A stretch of DNA of 64,000 bases from Rubrivivax sp. (GTDB taxonomy: Bacteria; Pseudomonadota; Gammaproteobacteria; Burkholderiales; Burkholderiaceae_C), in contig JAURZM010000079.1 of NCBI GenBank assembly GCA_030653385.1, positions 207,118 through 271,117 on the forward strand, given 5' to 3'. The position numbers and the translations under genes were made by a program. The notes beneath the pieces are model-generated. The model ran no database searches. It worked only from the letters and a program-made list of their open reading frames with translations, and had not been told where the DNA came from. This document shows, piece after piece, positions 16,831 through 24,231 of this stretch (within the stretch, counting starts at the first letter, position 1; every line of letters begins with the position of its first letter).

Positions 16831-17484
16831 ATGTCCGACGCGCCAGAAGACCTGACCCCGGACCTGGCGCTCGACACGGTGGCCGTGGTTGCAGCTCCCG
16901 TGCGCAAACGCCCCAAGCCGGGCGAACGGCGGGTGCAGATCCTGCAGACGCTGGCCGGCATGCTGGAACAACCCGGCGCCGAACGCATCACCACGGCCGC
17001 GCTGGCAGCCCGGCTGGACGTCAGCGAAGCGGCGCTGTACCGCCATTTCGCCAGCAAGGCGCAGATGTTCGAAGGGCTGATCGAGTTCATCGAAACCAGC
17101 GTCTTCACGCTCATCAACCAGATCGTCGAACGCGAGACGGTGCCTTCGGTGCAGGTGCAGAAGGTCGCCGCCGTGCTGCTGCAGTTTGCCGAGAAGAACC
17201 CGGGCATGACCCGCGTCATGGTGGGCGATGCGCTGGTCTTCGAACACGAGCGCCTGAATGCGCGCATGAACCAGTTTTTCGACCGGGTCGAGTCGCAGCT
17301 GCGCCAGAGCCTGCGTGCTGCCGCTGAAGCCGCCGGTTCGGCCACACCCACGGTGGATGCGCAGGCGCTGGCGTCGGCCATCACCGCGCTGATCGTCGGT
17401 CGGCTGCAGCGTTACGCGCGCTCGGGCTTCAAGCGCGCCCCCACCGAACACCTGGAACCTGCGTTGCAGCGTCTGTCCAGCTGA
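16831..17484 (+). CDS. slmA: Nucleoid occlusion factor, TetR family
   Basis: A 217-residue TetR-fold DNA-binding protein of the SlmA type, which binds chromosomal sites and blocks FtsZ ring formation over the nucleoid. The helix-turn-helix is ITTAALAARLDVSEAALYRH, followed by FASKAQMFEGLIEFIE, a segment well conserved in SlmA. An acidic N-terminal extension of about 25 residues precedes it. Its place near argB supports the assignment. It is divergent from the kinase gene, with a 238-bp gap holding no clear ORF. Confidence 0.88.
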   Translation: MSDAPEDLTPDLALDTVAVVAAPVRKRPKPGERRVQILQTLAGMLEQPGAERITTAALAARLDVSEAALYRHFASKAQMFEGLIEFIETSVFTLINQIVERETVPSVQVQKVAAVLLQFAEKNPGMTRVMVGDALVFEHERLNARMNQFFDRVESQLRQSLRAAAEAAGSATPTVDAQALASAITALIVGRLQRYARSGFKRAPTEHLEPALQRLSS

Positions 17485-17500
17485 AGCACCGCTGGCGCAC

Positions 17501-18217
17501 GTGGATGTTCCGGTGGAATTGATGGCCGGTGGCGCCCGGCTGCGCCTGCTGCCGCAGCGTGCGGTGTTTCTGCCCGAACACGGCACGCTGCTGGTGGCCG
17601 ACGCGCACATCGGCAAGGCCCATGCCTTCCGCCGCCTGGGCGTGCCGGTGCCAACAGGCACCACACAAGCCACGCTGCAACGCCTGACCGAAGCCGTGAC
17701 GACCACCGGCGCCACACACATCGTCTTCCTGGGCGACCTGCTGCACGCGGCGCGGGGCCGTTCGCCCGACACGATGGCCACCTTCGCGCGCTGGCGCCAG
17801 GCCCACGCCAGTTTGCAGCTGACGCTGGTGCGAGGCAACCACGACAGCCATGCCGGCGACCCACCGGTCGACTGGGGCGTTGATTGCGTCGACGAGCCCT
17901 TCGGCCTGCCAGGCCTGGCGGGCCTGGCGCTGTGCCACCACCCCGACGCCCCACTGCCGCCGCATGCCGACGGCGCTGAAGTCCCCTACGTGCTGGCCGG
18001 CCACGTGCACCCCAGCACGGTGCTGGGCGGCCGTGCCCACGAGCGGCTGCGCCTGCCCTGCTTCCACTTCGGCCCGCAGCGCGGTGTGCTGCCGGCCTTT
18101 GGTGAATTCACCGGCACACACACGCTGCCGCGCGGCCCGCTGGACCAGGTCTTCGTCAGCACCGGCGCCGAAGTGCGCCAGATCCACGTGAGGCCCACCC
18201 TACACTTGCCGGCATGA
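17501..18217 (+). CDS. PdeM-type metallophosphoesterase (DNA-damage-response endonuclease family)
   Basis: A 238-residue calcineurin-like phosphoesterase with the metal-binding motifs in order: LLVADAHIGK (DxH), FLGDLLHA (GD), LVRGNHDSH (GNHD) and VLAGHVHPS (GHxH). The overall pattern matches the ligase-associated PdeM family; in other genomes PdeM sits beside ligase and helicase genes, which are absent here. The GTG at 17501 is the proposed start, with an alternative ATG at 17522. Its TGA overlaps the next ATG (ATGA). Confidence 0.78.
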   Translation: MDVPVELMAGGARLRLLPQRAVFLPEHGTLLVADAHIGKAHAFRRLGVPVPTGTTQATLQRLTEAVTTTGATHIVFLGDLLHAARGRSPDTMATFARWRQAHASLQLTLVRGNHDSHAGDPPVDWGVDCVDEPFGLPGLAGLALCHHPDAPLPPHADGAEVPYVLAGHVHPSTVLGGRAHERLRLPCFHFGPQRGVLPAFGEFTGTHTLPRGPLDQVFVSTGAEVRQIHVRPTLHLPA

Positions 18218-19095
18218 ATGCCGCCTTTGAACACCTGCTGGTGCGCGCCGAGTCGCTGCTGGCCCGACTGGAAGTGATCCTGCCGCATGCCACCACGGCC
18301 CCCGACTGGTCGGCATCGGTGGCCTGGCGCTACCGCAAACGCGCGTCATTGGGAAGTTCGGCCGGCGTGCTGGAAGCGGTGCGCCACGTGGCCACCATCC
18401 GCCTGGCCGACTTGAAAGAGGTGGAACCGCAGAAAGAACGCCTGCTGCGCAACACCGAACAGTTCGTGGCCGGCCGCGGCGCCAACAATGTGCTCTTGAC
18501 CGGCGCCCGTGGCACCGGCAAAAGCAGCCTGATCAAGGCCTGCCTGAACGAGTTCAGCGGCCAGGGCCTGCGCCTGATCGAAGTCGACAAGGCCGACCTG
18601 GTGGACCTGCAGGACATCGTCGACCTGGTGGCCGAGCGGCCCGAACGTTTCATCGTCTTCTGCGACGACCTCAGCTTCGACGAAGGTGAAGCCGGCTACA
18701 AGGCGCTGAAGAGCGTGCTGGACGGCAGCGTGTCACAAGCCAGCGACAACCTGCTGATTTATGCCACCAGCAACCGCCGCCACCTGCTGCCCGAGTACAT
18801 GAAGGAAAACCTGTCCTACCAGCACACCGAAGACGGCGAAGTGCACCCGGGTGAAGTGGTGGAAGAGAAGATCTCGCTGAGCGAACGTTTTGGCCTGTGG
18901 ATCAGCTTCTACCCCTTCACGCAGGCCGAGTACCTGGCCATCGCAGCGCAGTGGCTGCGGTCGTTCGGCGTCGACGAAGCAGCCATCGTCGCAGCGCGCC
19001 AGGAGTCGCTGGTGTGGGCACTGGAACGGGGTTCGCGGTCGGGCCGTGTCGCGCAGCAGTTTGCGAAGGATTACGCGGGGCGCCACGGTGGCTGA
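18214..19095 (+). CDS. DUF815 family AAA+ ATP-binding protein
   Basis: A 293-residue P-loop ATPase of the DUF815 family, biochemical role unknown. Walker A is TGARGTGKSSLIKA and Walker B is RFIVFCDDLSFDEGE. Later stretches such as LIYATSNRRHLLPEYM and LSERFGLWISFYPF are typical of the family. The start overlaps the PdeM-type gene stop and its end overlaps the mutT start, so these three are a tightly coupled operon. Confidence 0.9.
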   Translation: MNAAFEHLLVRAESLLARLEVILPHATTAPDWSASVAWRYRKRASLGSSAGVLEAVRHVATIRLADLKEVEPQKERLLRNTEQFVAGRGANNVLLTGARGTGKSSLIKACLNEFSGQGLRLIEVDKADLVDLQDIVDLVAERPERFIVFCDDLSFDEGEAGYKALKSVLDGSVSQASDNLLIYATSNRRHLLPEYMKENLSYQHTEDGEVHPGEVVEEKISLSERFGLWISFYPFTQAEYLAIAAQWLRSFGVDEAAIVAARQESLVWALERGSRSGRVAQQFAKDYAGRHGG

Positions 19096-19534
19096 AGCGG
19101 CGGCCGAGCGCACACCGGTCGACGTGGCGGTGGGTGTGCTGATCGACGGCCAGGGCCGTTTCCTGCTGACCAGCCGGCCCGCCGGCAAGGTCTACGCCGG
19201 CTGCTGGGAATTCCCGGGAGGCAAGGTGGAACCGGGCGAAAGCATCGAACAGGCCCTGCGGCGCGAGCTGCAGGAAGAACTGGGCATCACCATCGGCCCT
19301 GCCCTGCCCTGGCAGGTGGAACTGGTGGACTACCCCCACGCGCTGGTTCGCCTGCACTTCTGCAAGGTGTTTGCCTGGCATGGCGACTTCGAGATGCGCG
19401 AGCAGCAAGCCATGGCCTGGCAGACATTGCCCGTGCAGGTTCAACCGGTGCTGCCCGGCACGGTGCCGGTGCTGGCCTGGTTTGCCGCCGAACGTGGATT
19501 CGTCGGGCCGACCCACCTGTCACAGCCCTGCTGA
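19088..19534 (+). CDS. mutT: NUDIX hydrolase, 8-oxo-dGTP diphosphatase type
   Basis: A 148-residue nucleotide-pool sanitising enzyme. The Nudix box begins GGKVEPGESIEQALRREL and continues QEELGI, matching Gx5Ex7REUxEExGU exactly. The N-terminal strand DVAVGVLIDGQGRFLLTSRP is typical of MutT. The GTG at 19088 starts inside the DUF815 gene end; no better start is available. The assignment to 8-oxo-dGTP is by family resemblance. It lies 22 bp before hisI. Confidence 0.88.
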   Translation: MAEAAAERTPVDVAVGVLIDGQGRFLLTSRPAGKVYAGCWEFPGGKVEPGESIEQALRRELQEELGITIGPALPWQVELVDYPHALVRLHFCKVFAWHGDFEMREQQAMAWQTLPVQVQPVLPGTVPVLAWFAAERGFVGPTHLSQPC

Positions 19535-19556
19535 GCACTGCCACTAGACTGCTGGC

Positions 19557-19979
19557 ATGAACACACTTGCCAGCCCCTGGCTGGACACCATCCGCTTCGA
19601 CCGCGACGGCCTGGTGCCGGTGATCGCCCAGGAAAACACCACCGGCGACGTGCTGATGTTTGCCTGGATGAACCGCGACGCGGTTCTAGCCACCGCTGAA
19701 AGGGGCCAGGCGGTCTACTGGAGCCGTTCGCGCCAGAAACTGTGGCACAAAGGCGAAGAGTCGGGCCACTTCCAGCAGGTGCACGAAATGCGCATGGACT
19801 GCGACAACGACGTGCTGCTGCTGAAGGTCACGCAGATGGGCCACTCCGCAGGCGAACCCGGCATTGCCTGCCACACCGGCCGCCACAGCTGCTTTTATCA
19901 GCGGCTGGAAGGCCAGGAAGTCCGGCAATGGGCCGCCGTCGACCCGGTGCTGGTGGACCCCGAACGCATCTACAAGTGA
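19557..19979 (+). CDS. hisI: Phosphoribosyl-AMP cyclohydrolase
   Basis: A 140-residue zinc enzyme of histidine synthesis that opens the purine ring of PR-AMP. Typical segments are MFAWMNRDAVLATAERGQAV, YWSRSRQKLWHKGEESGH, and the zinc-binding MDCDNDVLLLKV with CHTGRHSCFY. It is the stand-alone form, with hisE as a separate gene 10 bp downstream. Confidence 0.97.
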   Translation: MNTLASPWLDTIRFDRDGLVPVIAQENTTGDVLMFAWMNRDAVLATAERGQAVYWSRSRQKLWHKGEESGHFQQVHEMRMDCDNDVLLLKVTQMGHSAGEPGIACHTGRHSCFYQRLEGQEVRQWAAVDPVLVDPERIYK

Positions 19980-19989
19980 AGCTGCCCCG

Positions 19990-20358
19990 ATGAACAGCCA
20001 AGACAGCCTGGCACGCCTGGCCGCGGTGATCGACAGCCGCAGGCCGGAAGCCGGCGGCGACCCCGACAAAAGCTATGTCGCGCGCTTGTTTTCCAAGGGC
20101 ACCGACGCCATCTTGAAGAAGATCGGCGAAGAAGCCACCGAAGTGGTCATGGCTGCCAAGGACGGTGACCGCACGCGCATCGTGGGTGAAACCGCCGACC
20201 TGTGGTTCCACTGCATGGTGGCCTTGTCGGCCTTCGGCCTGAAACCCGCCGATGTGCTGGCCGAACTGGAACGGCGCGAAGGCCTTTCCGGGCTGGAGGA
20301 GTTTGCCCTGCGCAAGTCGCAGCAACGTGACACGGACAATTCAGGAGGCAACACATGA
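19990..20358 (+). CDS. hisE: Phosphoribosyl-ATP pyrophosphatase
   Basis: A 122-residue enzyme that hydrolyses PR-ATP to PR-AMP in the histidine pathway. The MazG-like signature reads KIGEEATEVVMAAKDGD, with GETADLWFHCMVAL downstream, as expected. The ATG at 19990 begins the conserved N-terminus. Its stop overlaps the start of the following membrane protein gene as ATGA. Confidence 0.97.
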   Translation: MNSQDSLARLAAVIDSRRPEAGGDPDKSYVARLFSKGTDAILKKIGEEATEVVMAAKDGDRTRIVGETADLWFHCMVALSAFGLKPADVLAELERREGLSGLEEFALRKSQQRDTDNSGGNT

Positions 20359-20729
20359 ACAAGCTGGTGGTGCCCGGTGCCGACGCCGGCCAGGGAGATG
20401 GGCTGCGCCTGTTGACGCACATCCTTTACGGCCTGCACACGCTGTCGTTTTTTTCGGCCGGCATGTTTTCGGTCATTGCGATGATCATCAACTACGTCAA
20501 GCGGCCCGACCTGCCCGACGCCATGTACCGCAGCCACTACCGCTGGCAGGCACGCAGCTTCTGGTTCACGCTGCTGTGGCTGGCGCTGACCTGGCCGCTG
20601 TGGCTGTTGTTTGTGTTCCCGGGCTGGGTGGCGTGGTCGGTCATCGGCCTGTGGTACCTGTACCGTTTCGTTCGCGGCTGGTGGATGTTCGTCGAGGGCC
20701 GCGCCATGCCCATGGCCACCGGCGCCTGA
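20355..20729 (+). CDS. Small membrane protein (DUF4870/Tic20-like)
   Basis: A 124-residue protein with hydrophobic segments at about 20-48, 70-90 and 90-112. The layout LLTHILYGLHTLSFFSAG ... IIAMIINYVKRPD-type loop ... SHYRWQARSFWFTLLW resembles the DUF4870 family (Tic20-like small membrane proteins). It is translationally coupled to hisE, and is followed by hinT and tatABC. The function is unknown; its place suggests an envelope role rather than histidine synthesis. Confidence 0.75.
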   Translation: MNKLVVPGADAGQGDGLRLLTHILYGLHTLSFFSAGMFSVIAMIINYVKRPDLPDAMYRSHYRWQARSFWFTLLWLALTWPLWLLFVFPGWVAWSVIGLWYLYRFVRGWWMFVEGRAMPMATGA

Positions 20730-20763
20730 GCGACGCAGAAGAAAAGCCCCGTAAAGGACCGCC

Positions 20764-21111
20764 ATGAGCGCCGACCCCAACTGCATCTTCTGCAAGATCA
20801 TCGCCGGGCAGATTCCGTCGAAAAAAGCCTACGAAGACGAAGAACTTCTGGCCTTCCACGACATCCACCCCTGGGCGCCGGTGCACGTGCTGGTGATTCC
20901 CAAGACACACATCGCCACACTTGCCGACGTGGGTCCCGAGCACGATGCGCTGTTGGGGCGCATGCTGGCCCTGGCGCCGCGCCTGATGAAAGAACTGGGC
21001 GTGAACAATGGCTTTCGCACCCTGATCAACACCGGCCCCGACGGCCGCCAGGAGGTTTACCACCTGCACATGCACGTCATGGGGGGCCCCAGACCCTGGG
21101 TCAAGGGTTGA
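20764..21111 (+). CDS. hinT: Histidine triad nucleotide-binding protein
   Basis: A 115-residue HIT-family hydrolase acting on purine nucleotide phosphoramidates. The start NCIFCKIIAGQIPSKKAYED and the histidine triad HLHMHVMGG at the C-terminus are diagnostic. Its position between the hisIE and tat genes is a familiar Burkholderiales arrangement. Confidence 0.95.
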   Translation: MSADPNCIFCKIIAGQIPSKKAYEDEELLAFHDIHPWAPVHVLVIPKTHIATLADVGPEHDALLGRMLALAPRLMKELGVNNGFRTLINTGPDGRQEVYHLHMHVMGGPRPWVKG

Positions 21112-21183
21112 TATTGCGTGCTGGCCAGTGCGGTCATGCGCGCCTCGTAGAATCACCGGTTCCGCTTTCGTAGGAGAAAGATC

Positions 21184-21426
21184 ATGGGTTCGTTCAGCAT
21201 CTGGCATTGGCTGATCGTTTTGCTGGTCGTCGTGGTCATCTTCGGCACCAAAAAACTTCGCAATATCGGCTCCGACCTCGGGGGCGCCGTCAAGGGCTTC
21301 AAGGACGGCATGAAAAGTGGCGGCGACGGCGAAGCCGATGCGGCCACCGGCCCGGCGCAACAGGTGACCAACACCCAGCGCACCGACGCCAACACGGTGG
21401 ACGTGGAAGCCAAGACCAAGAGCTGA
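21184..21426 (+). CDS. tatA: Sec-independent translocase subunit TatA
   Basis: An 80-residue protein with one N-terminal membrane helix (IWHWLIVLLVVVVIFGTKKL), the FGTKKLRNIGSDLG amphipathic helix and a charged tail, as for TatA, which forms the pore of twin-arginine export. A GTAGGAG-like ribosome-binding site precedes the ATG. A TAGAAT at 21148-21153 may be a -10 box starting a tat transcript. Confidence 0.96.
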   Translation: MGSFSIWHWLIVLLVVVVIFGTKKLRNIGSDLGGAVKGFKDGMKSGGDGEADAATGPAQQVTNTQRTDANTVDVEAKTKS

Positions 21427-21475
21427 TGCACACGCGCCCGGGGCCCCCTGGGCGCGCTGCAGCAGCGCCCGCCGC

Positions 21476-21976
21476 ATGATCGATTTCGGTTTCGACAAGA
21501 TCGCCCTCATCGGCGCCGTGGCGCTGATCGTCATCGGGCCCGAGAAGCTGCCCAAGGTGGCCCGCACCATCGGCCACATGTTTGGCAAGGCGCAGCGTTA
21601 CGTGGCCGATGTGAAGGCCGAGGTCAACCGCTCGATCGAGCTCGACGAGCTGAAGAAAATGCGCAGCCAGTTCGAAGACGCGGCGCGCAACGTCGAGCAA
21701 TCCGTGCGCAGCGAAGTCAACGAAGCCGCTTCGGCCTTCGAAAACGACTGGAAAAGCGCCACCGCGATTGGCCATGATCACGGCCAGGCCAACGAGCCCT
21801 ACCAGCCGCTGGCCGAGCCCACACCCAGCTACACACGGCCGAAGAAAAACTGGCGCCTGAAAAAGGGCGCCACACCGCAGTGGTACAAACAACGCCAGGG
21901 CATCCGCACCAAGGCGCAGTCGGGCGCGGCGCGGGTCGCACGCTTTCGGCCGCCGGGCCTGAAACTGCCACGATGA
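21476..21976 (+). CDS. tatB: Sec-independent translocase subunit TatB
   Basis: A 166-residue TatB, the receptor partner of TatC. It has the characteristic start MIDFGFDKIALIGAVALIVI followed by GPEKLPKVARTIG, a long charged amphipathic helix (about 50-95), and a Pro/Arg-rich tail. It is 49 bp after tatA and 22 bp before tatC. Confidence 0.96.
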   Translation: MIDFGFDKIALIGAVALIVIGPEKLPKVARTIGHMFGKAQRYVADVKAEVNRSIELDELKKMRSQFEDAARNVEQSVRSEVNEAASAFENDWKSATAIGHDHGQANEPYQPLAEPTPSYTRPKKNWRLKKGATPQWYKQRQGIRTKAQSGAARVARFRPPGLKLPR

Positions 21977-21998
21977 ACGACCGGGCCCCAAGGCAGTC

Positions 21999-22793
21999 AT
22001 GAGCGAGCCGGACAAGAAGAAAGACGAACTGGAAGGCACCGAGGCCCCCTTCGTGTCGCACCTGGTCGAACTGCGCGACCGCCTGATCCGTGCCGTCATC
22101 GCCATTGCCATCGCCTTTGCTGCATTGGCTTTCTGGCCGGGCCCTTCGGGCCTGTACGACCTGCTGGCCGCGCCGCTGGTGGCTCACCTGCCCAAGGGCG
22201 CCACGCTGATCGCCACCAATGTGATCTCGCCCATCCTGGTGCCGCTGAAGATCACGCTGATGGCCGCGTTCATGTTCGCGCTGCCCGTGGTGCTGTACCA
22301 GGTCTGGGCCTTTGTCGCGCCGGGCCTGTATTCGCACGAAAAACGCCTGGTGCTGCCGCTGGTCGTGAGCAGCACGTTGCTCTTCGTGGCCGGTGTGGCC
22401 TTCTGCTACTTCCTGGTCATCCCGGGCATGAGCAAGTTCATCCAGGCCTTTGCCCCCGCCAGCATCACCGCAGCACCTGACATCGAACAGTACTTCGGCT
22501 TCGTGCTGACGCTGTTCCTGGTGTTCGGGATCGCCTTTGAAGTGCCCATCGCCGTCATCGTGCTGGCCCGCATGGGGGTGGTCACCTTGGAGCAGTTGCG
22601 CAAGTGGCGCGGCTATTTCATCGTCGGTGCCTTCATCATCGCCGCCATCGTCACGCCACCCGACGTGATCTCGCAGCTGGCGCTGGCGATACCGATGTGC
22701 ATCCTGTACGAGATAGGCATCATCGCGGCGAGCTTGTTCATCAAACACACCAAGGCCCCGCAAGCCGAGGCCGAAAGCAAGCCCAGCGCCTGA
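21999..22793 (+). CDS. tatC: Sec-independent translocase subunit TatC
   Basis: A 264-residue polytopic protein with about six membrane helices, the twin-arginine signal receptor. Family marks are FVSHLVELRDRLIRA at the N-terminus, VWAFVAPGLYSHEKR in the first periplasmic/cytoplasmic loop region, and FGIAFEVPIAVIVL in the fourth helix. It ends the tat cluster; a composite repeat follows before the convergent gspF. Confidence 0.97.
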   Translation: MSEPDKKKDELEGTEAPFVSHLVELRDRLIRAVIAIAIAFAALAFWPGPSGLYDLLAAPLVAHLPKGATLIATNVISPILVPLKITLMAAFMFALPVVLYQVWAFVAPGLYSHEKRLVLPLVVSSTLLFVAGVAFCYFLVIPGMSKFIQAFAPASITAAPDIEQYFGFVLTLFLVFGIAFEVPIAVIVLARMGVVTLEQLRKWRGYFIVGAFIIAAIVTPPDVISQLALAIPMCILYEIGIIAASLFIKHTKAPQAEAESKPSA

Positions 22794-22831
22794 TCCAAGC
22801 CAGCGAAGCGAGGCGACGACCAAGCCAGTTT

Positions 22832-22905
22832 CGCGGATCCGGCTCCGCCGGTCCAAGAAACGCCTCCCCCCCGGGGGGTGGTGAGCGCCAGCGAGCTGGG
22901 GGGCC
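22832..22905. repeat. Composite palindromic repeat, copy 2
   Basis: It has the same plan as copy 1: CCGGC-TCC-GCCGG, then a C7-G6 palindrome (22866-22878), then TGGTGAGCGCCAGCGAGC and a G6 run. It ends at the gspF stop codon. It fills the 112-bp convergent gap between tatC and gspF and could act as a two-way terminator. Confidence 0.75.
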
Positions 22906-24120
22906 CTATTTCACCCAGGTATTGAGCTGAATGATCGGCAGCAAGACCGACAGCATGATCAACACCACCACCACGCCCATGCCCACGATCAGCAGCGGCT
23001 CCAGGATGGTGGCCGCACCCATGGCCCGGCGTTGCACCTCGGCTGACAGCTGGTTGGACGCCCGCTGCAGCATCAGCGGCAGCTGACCGGTCTGTTCGCC
23101 CAACCGCGCGAACATCGACAGCAGCCCGGGGAAGCGCTTTTTCGCCGCCAGCGCTGAAGCCAGCGGCGCGCCTTCACGCACCTGCGCCAAGGCGTCGAGC
23201 GCGTCCTTGCGCATGGCGCGGTTGGACAGCGTTTCTGCAGCGGCTTGCAGCGCTTTCAGGATCGGCACCCCAGCGCTGGCCAGCATCGCCAGCGTGCCGC
23301 CGAACCGTGCCGCGTTGTAACCCCGCGCCAGGCGGCCGAACAACGGCAGGCGCAGCATCGCGGCATCGCTGCGTTCACGGAAGGCTTCGGTGCGACGCGC
23401 CAGCGTGAAAGCCACTGCAGCACCCACGGCCAGCAAAGCCACCGCCCAACCCCACTGGCGCACAAAGGCGCTGATGCCCAGCATGGCCACCGTCAGCGCC
23501 GGCAGCGCACGCTTGGAACTGGTGAAGGCACCGGCAATCTGCGGCACCACCCAGGTCACGAGAATGACCACGATGACCATCGCCACCAGCGACACGATGG
23601 CCGGGTACAACATCGCGCCCAGCACCTTGCTGCGCAGCGCCTGCTGCTGTTCCTGGTCGTCGGCCAGGCGTTCCAGCACGGGGCCCAGCGCGCCGCTTTG
23701 TTCACCGGCAGCCACCACGGCGCGGTAGACATCGTCGAACTCACGTGGGGCGGTGGCCAGCGCACGGGCAAAGGAACTGCCGGCGTTGACTTCGCTTTTC
23801 AGGTGAGCCACCAGTTCGCGCTGGCGATCGGTCTCGCTTTCGTCGGCCAGTGCCGTCAGCGCGCGTTCGAGCGGCAGGCCGCTGCCCACCAGACCGGCCA
23901 GCTGGCGTGTCCACACCGCGCGCGCGCCGGCGCTGAAAACACGCCGTGTGAACTTGGGTGCAGTGCCGTCGGTGGTGGCCGCGGTCACCGGCGTGACCGC
24001 CAGCGGCACCAGTTCGCGTGAGCGCAGCTGTGCACGGGCCGCCTTCGCGTTGTCGGCTTCGAGCAGGCCGTTGGCGGCCTTGCCCTTGGCGTCGAGGGCT
24101 TCGAATCGGTAGGCGGGCAT
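22906..24120 (-). CDS. gspF: Type II secretion inner-membrane protein GspF
   Basis: A 404-residue platform protein of the type II secretion system. It starts PAYRFEALDAKGKAANG and carries two repeated T2SSF domains, with LAGLVGSGLPLERALTALAD and TLAMLASAGVPILKALQAA marking each. Three membrane helices lie at about 165-190, 215-240 and 370-400. It is the last gene of the minus-strand gsp cluster, separated from gspE by a 111-bp gap that contains repeat copy 3. Confidence 0.97.
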   Translation of the reverse strand: MPAYRFEALDAKGKAANGLLEADNAKAARAQLRSRELVPLAVTPVTAATTDGTAPKFTRRVFSAGARAVWTRQLAGLVGSGLPLERALTALADESETDRQRELVAHLKSEVNAGSSFARALATAPREFDDVYRAVVAAGEQSGALGPVLERLADDQEQQQALRSKVLGAMLYPAIVSLVAMVIVVILVTWVVPQIAGAFTSSKRALPALTVAMLGISAFVRQWGWAVALLAVGAAVAFTLARRTEAFRERSDAAMLRLPLFGRLARGYNAARFGGTLAMLASAGVPILKALQAAAETLSNRAMRKDALDALAQVREGAPLASALAAKKRFPGLLSMFARLGEQTGQLPLMLQRASNQLSAEVQRRAMGAATILEPLLIVGMGVVVVLIMLSVLLPIIQLNTWVK

Positions 24121-24148
24121 GGTCAGCAGCCTCCAGAGTCAGCCCTTG

Positions 24149-24227
24149 CGCGGAACCGGCTTTGCCGGGCCGCTGCAAGAGCCCCCTTGGGGGGTGGCGA
24201 AGGCGCGTAGCGACAAGCCTGGGGGTC
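24149..24227. repeat. Composite palindromic repeat, copy 3
   Basis: It has CCGGC-TTT-GCCGG, then CCCCC-TT-GGGGGG (24182-24194 region), then TGGCGAAGGCGCGTAGCGAC and a G5 run, ending 4 bp before the gspE stop codon. It lies inside the gsp operon, between gspE and gspF, and may reduce gspF transcription relative to gspE. Confidence 0.7.
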
Positions 24228-24231
24228 CATA

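Noticed and set aside
16593..17384. N-terminal extension of the histidine kinase across slmA
   Set aside because: The extension is antisense to slmA and has no sensor-domain features. The ATG at 16592 gives a sensible membrane-anchored kinase.
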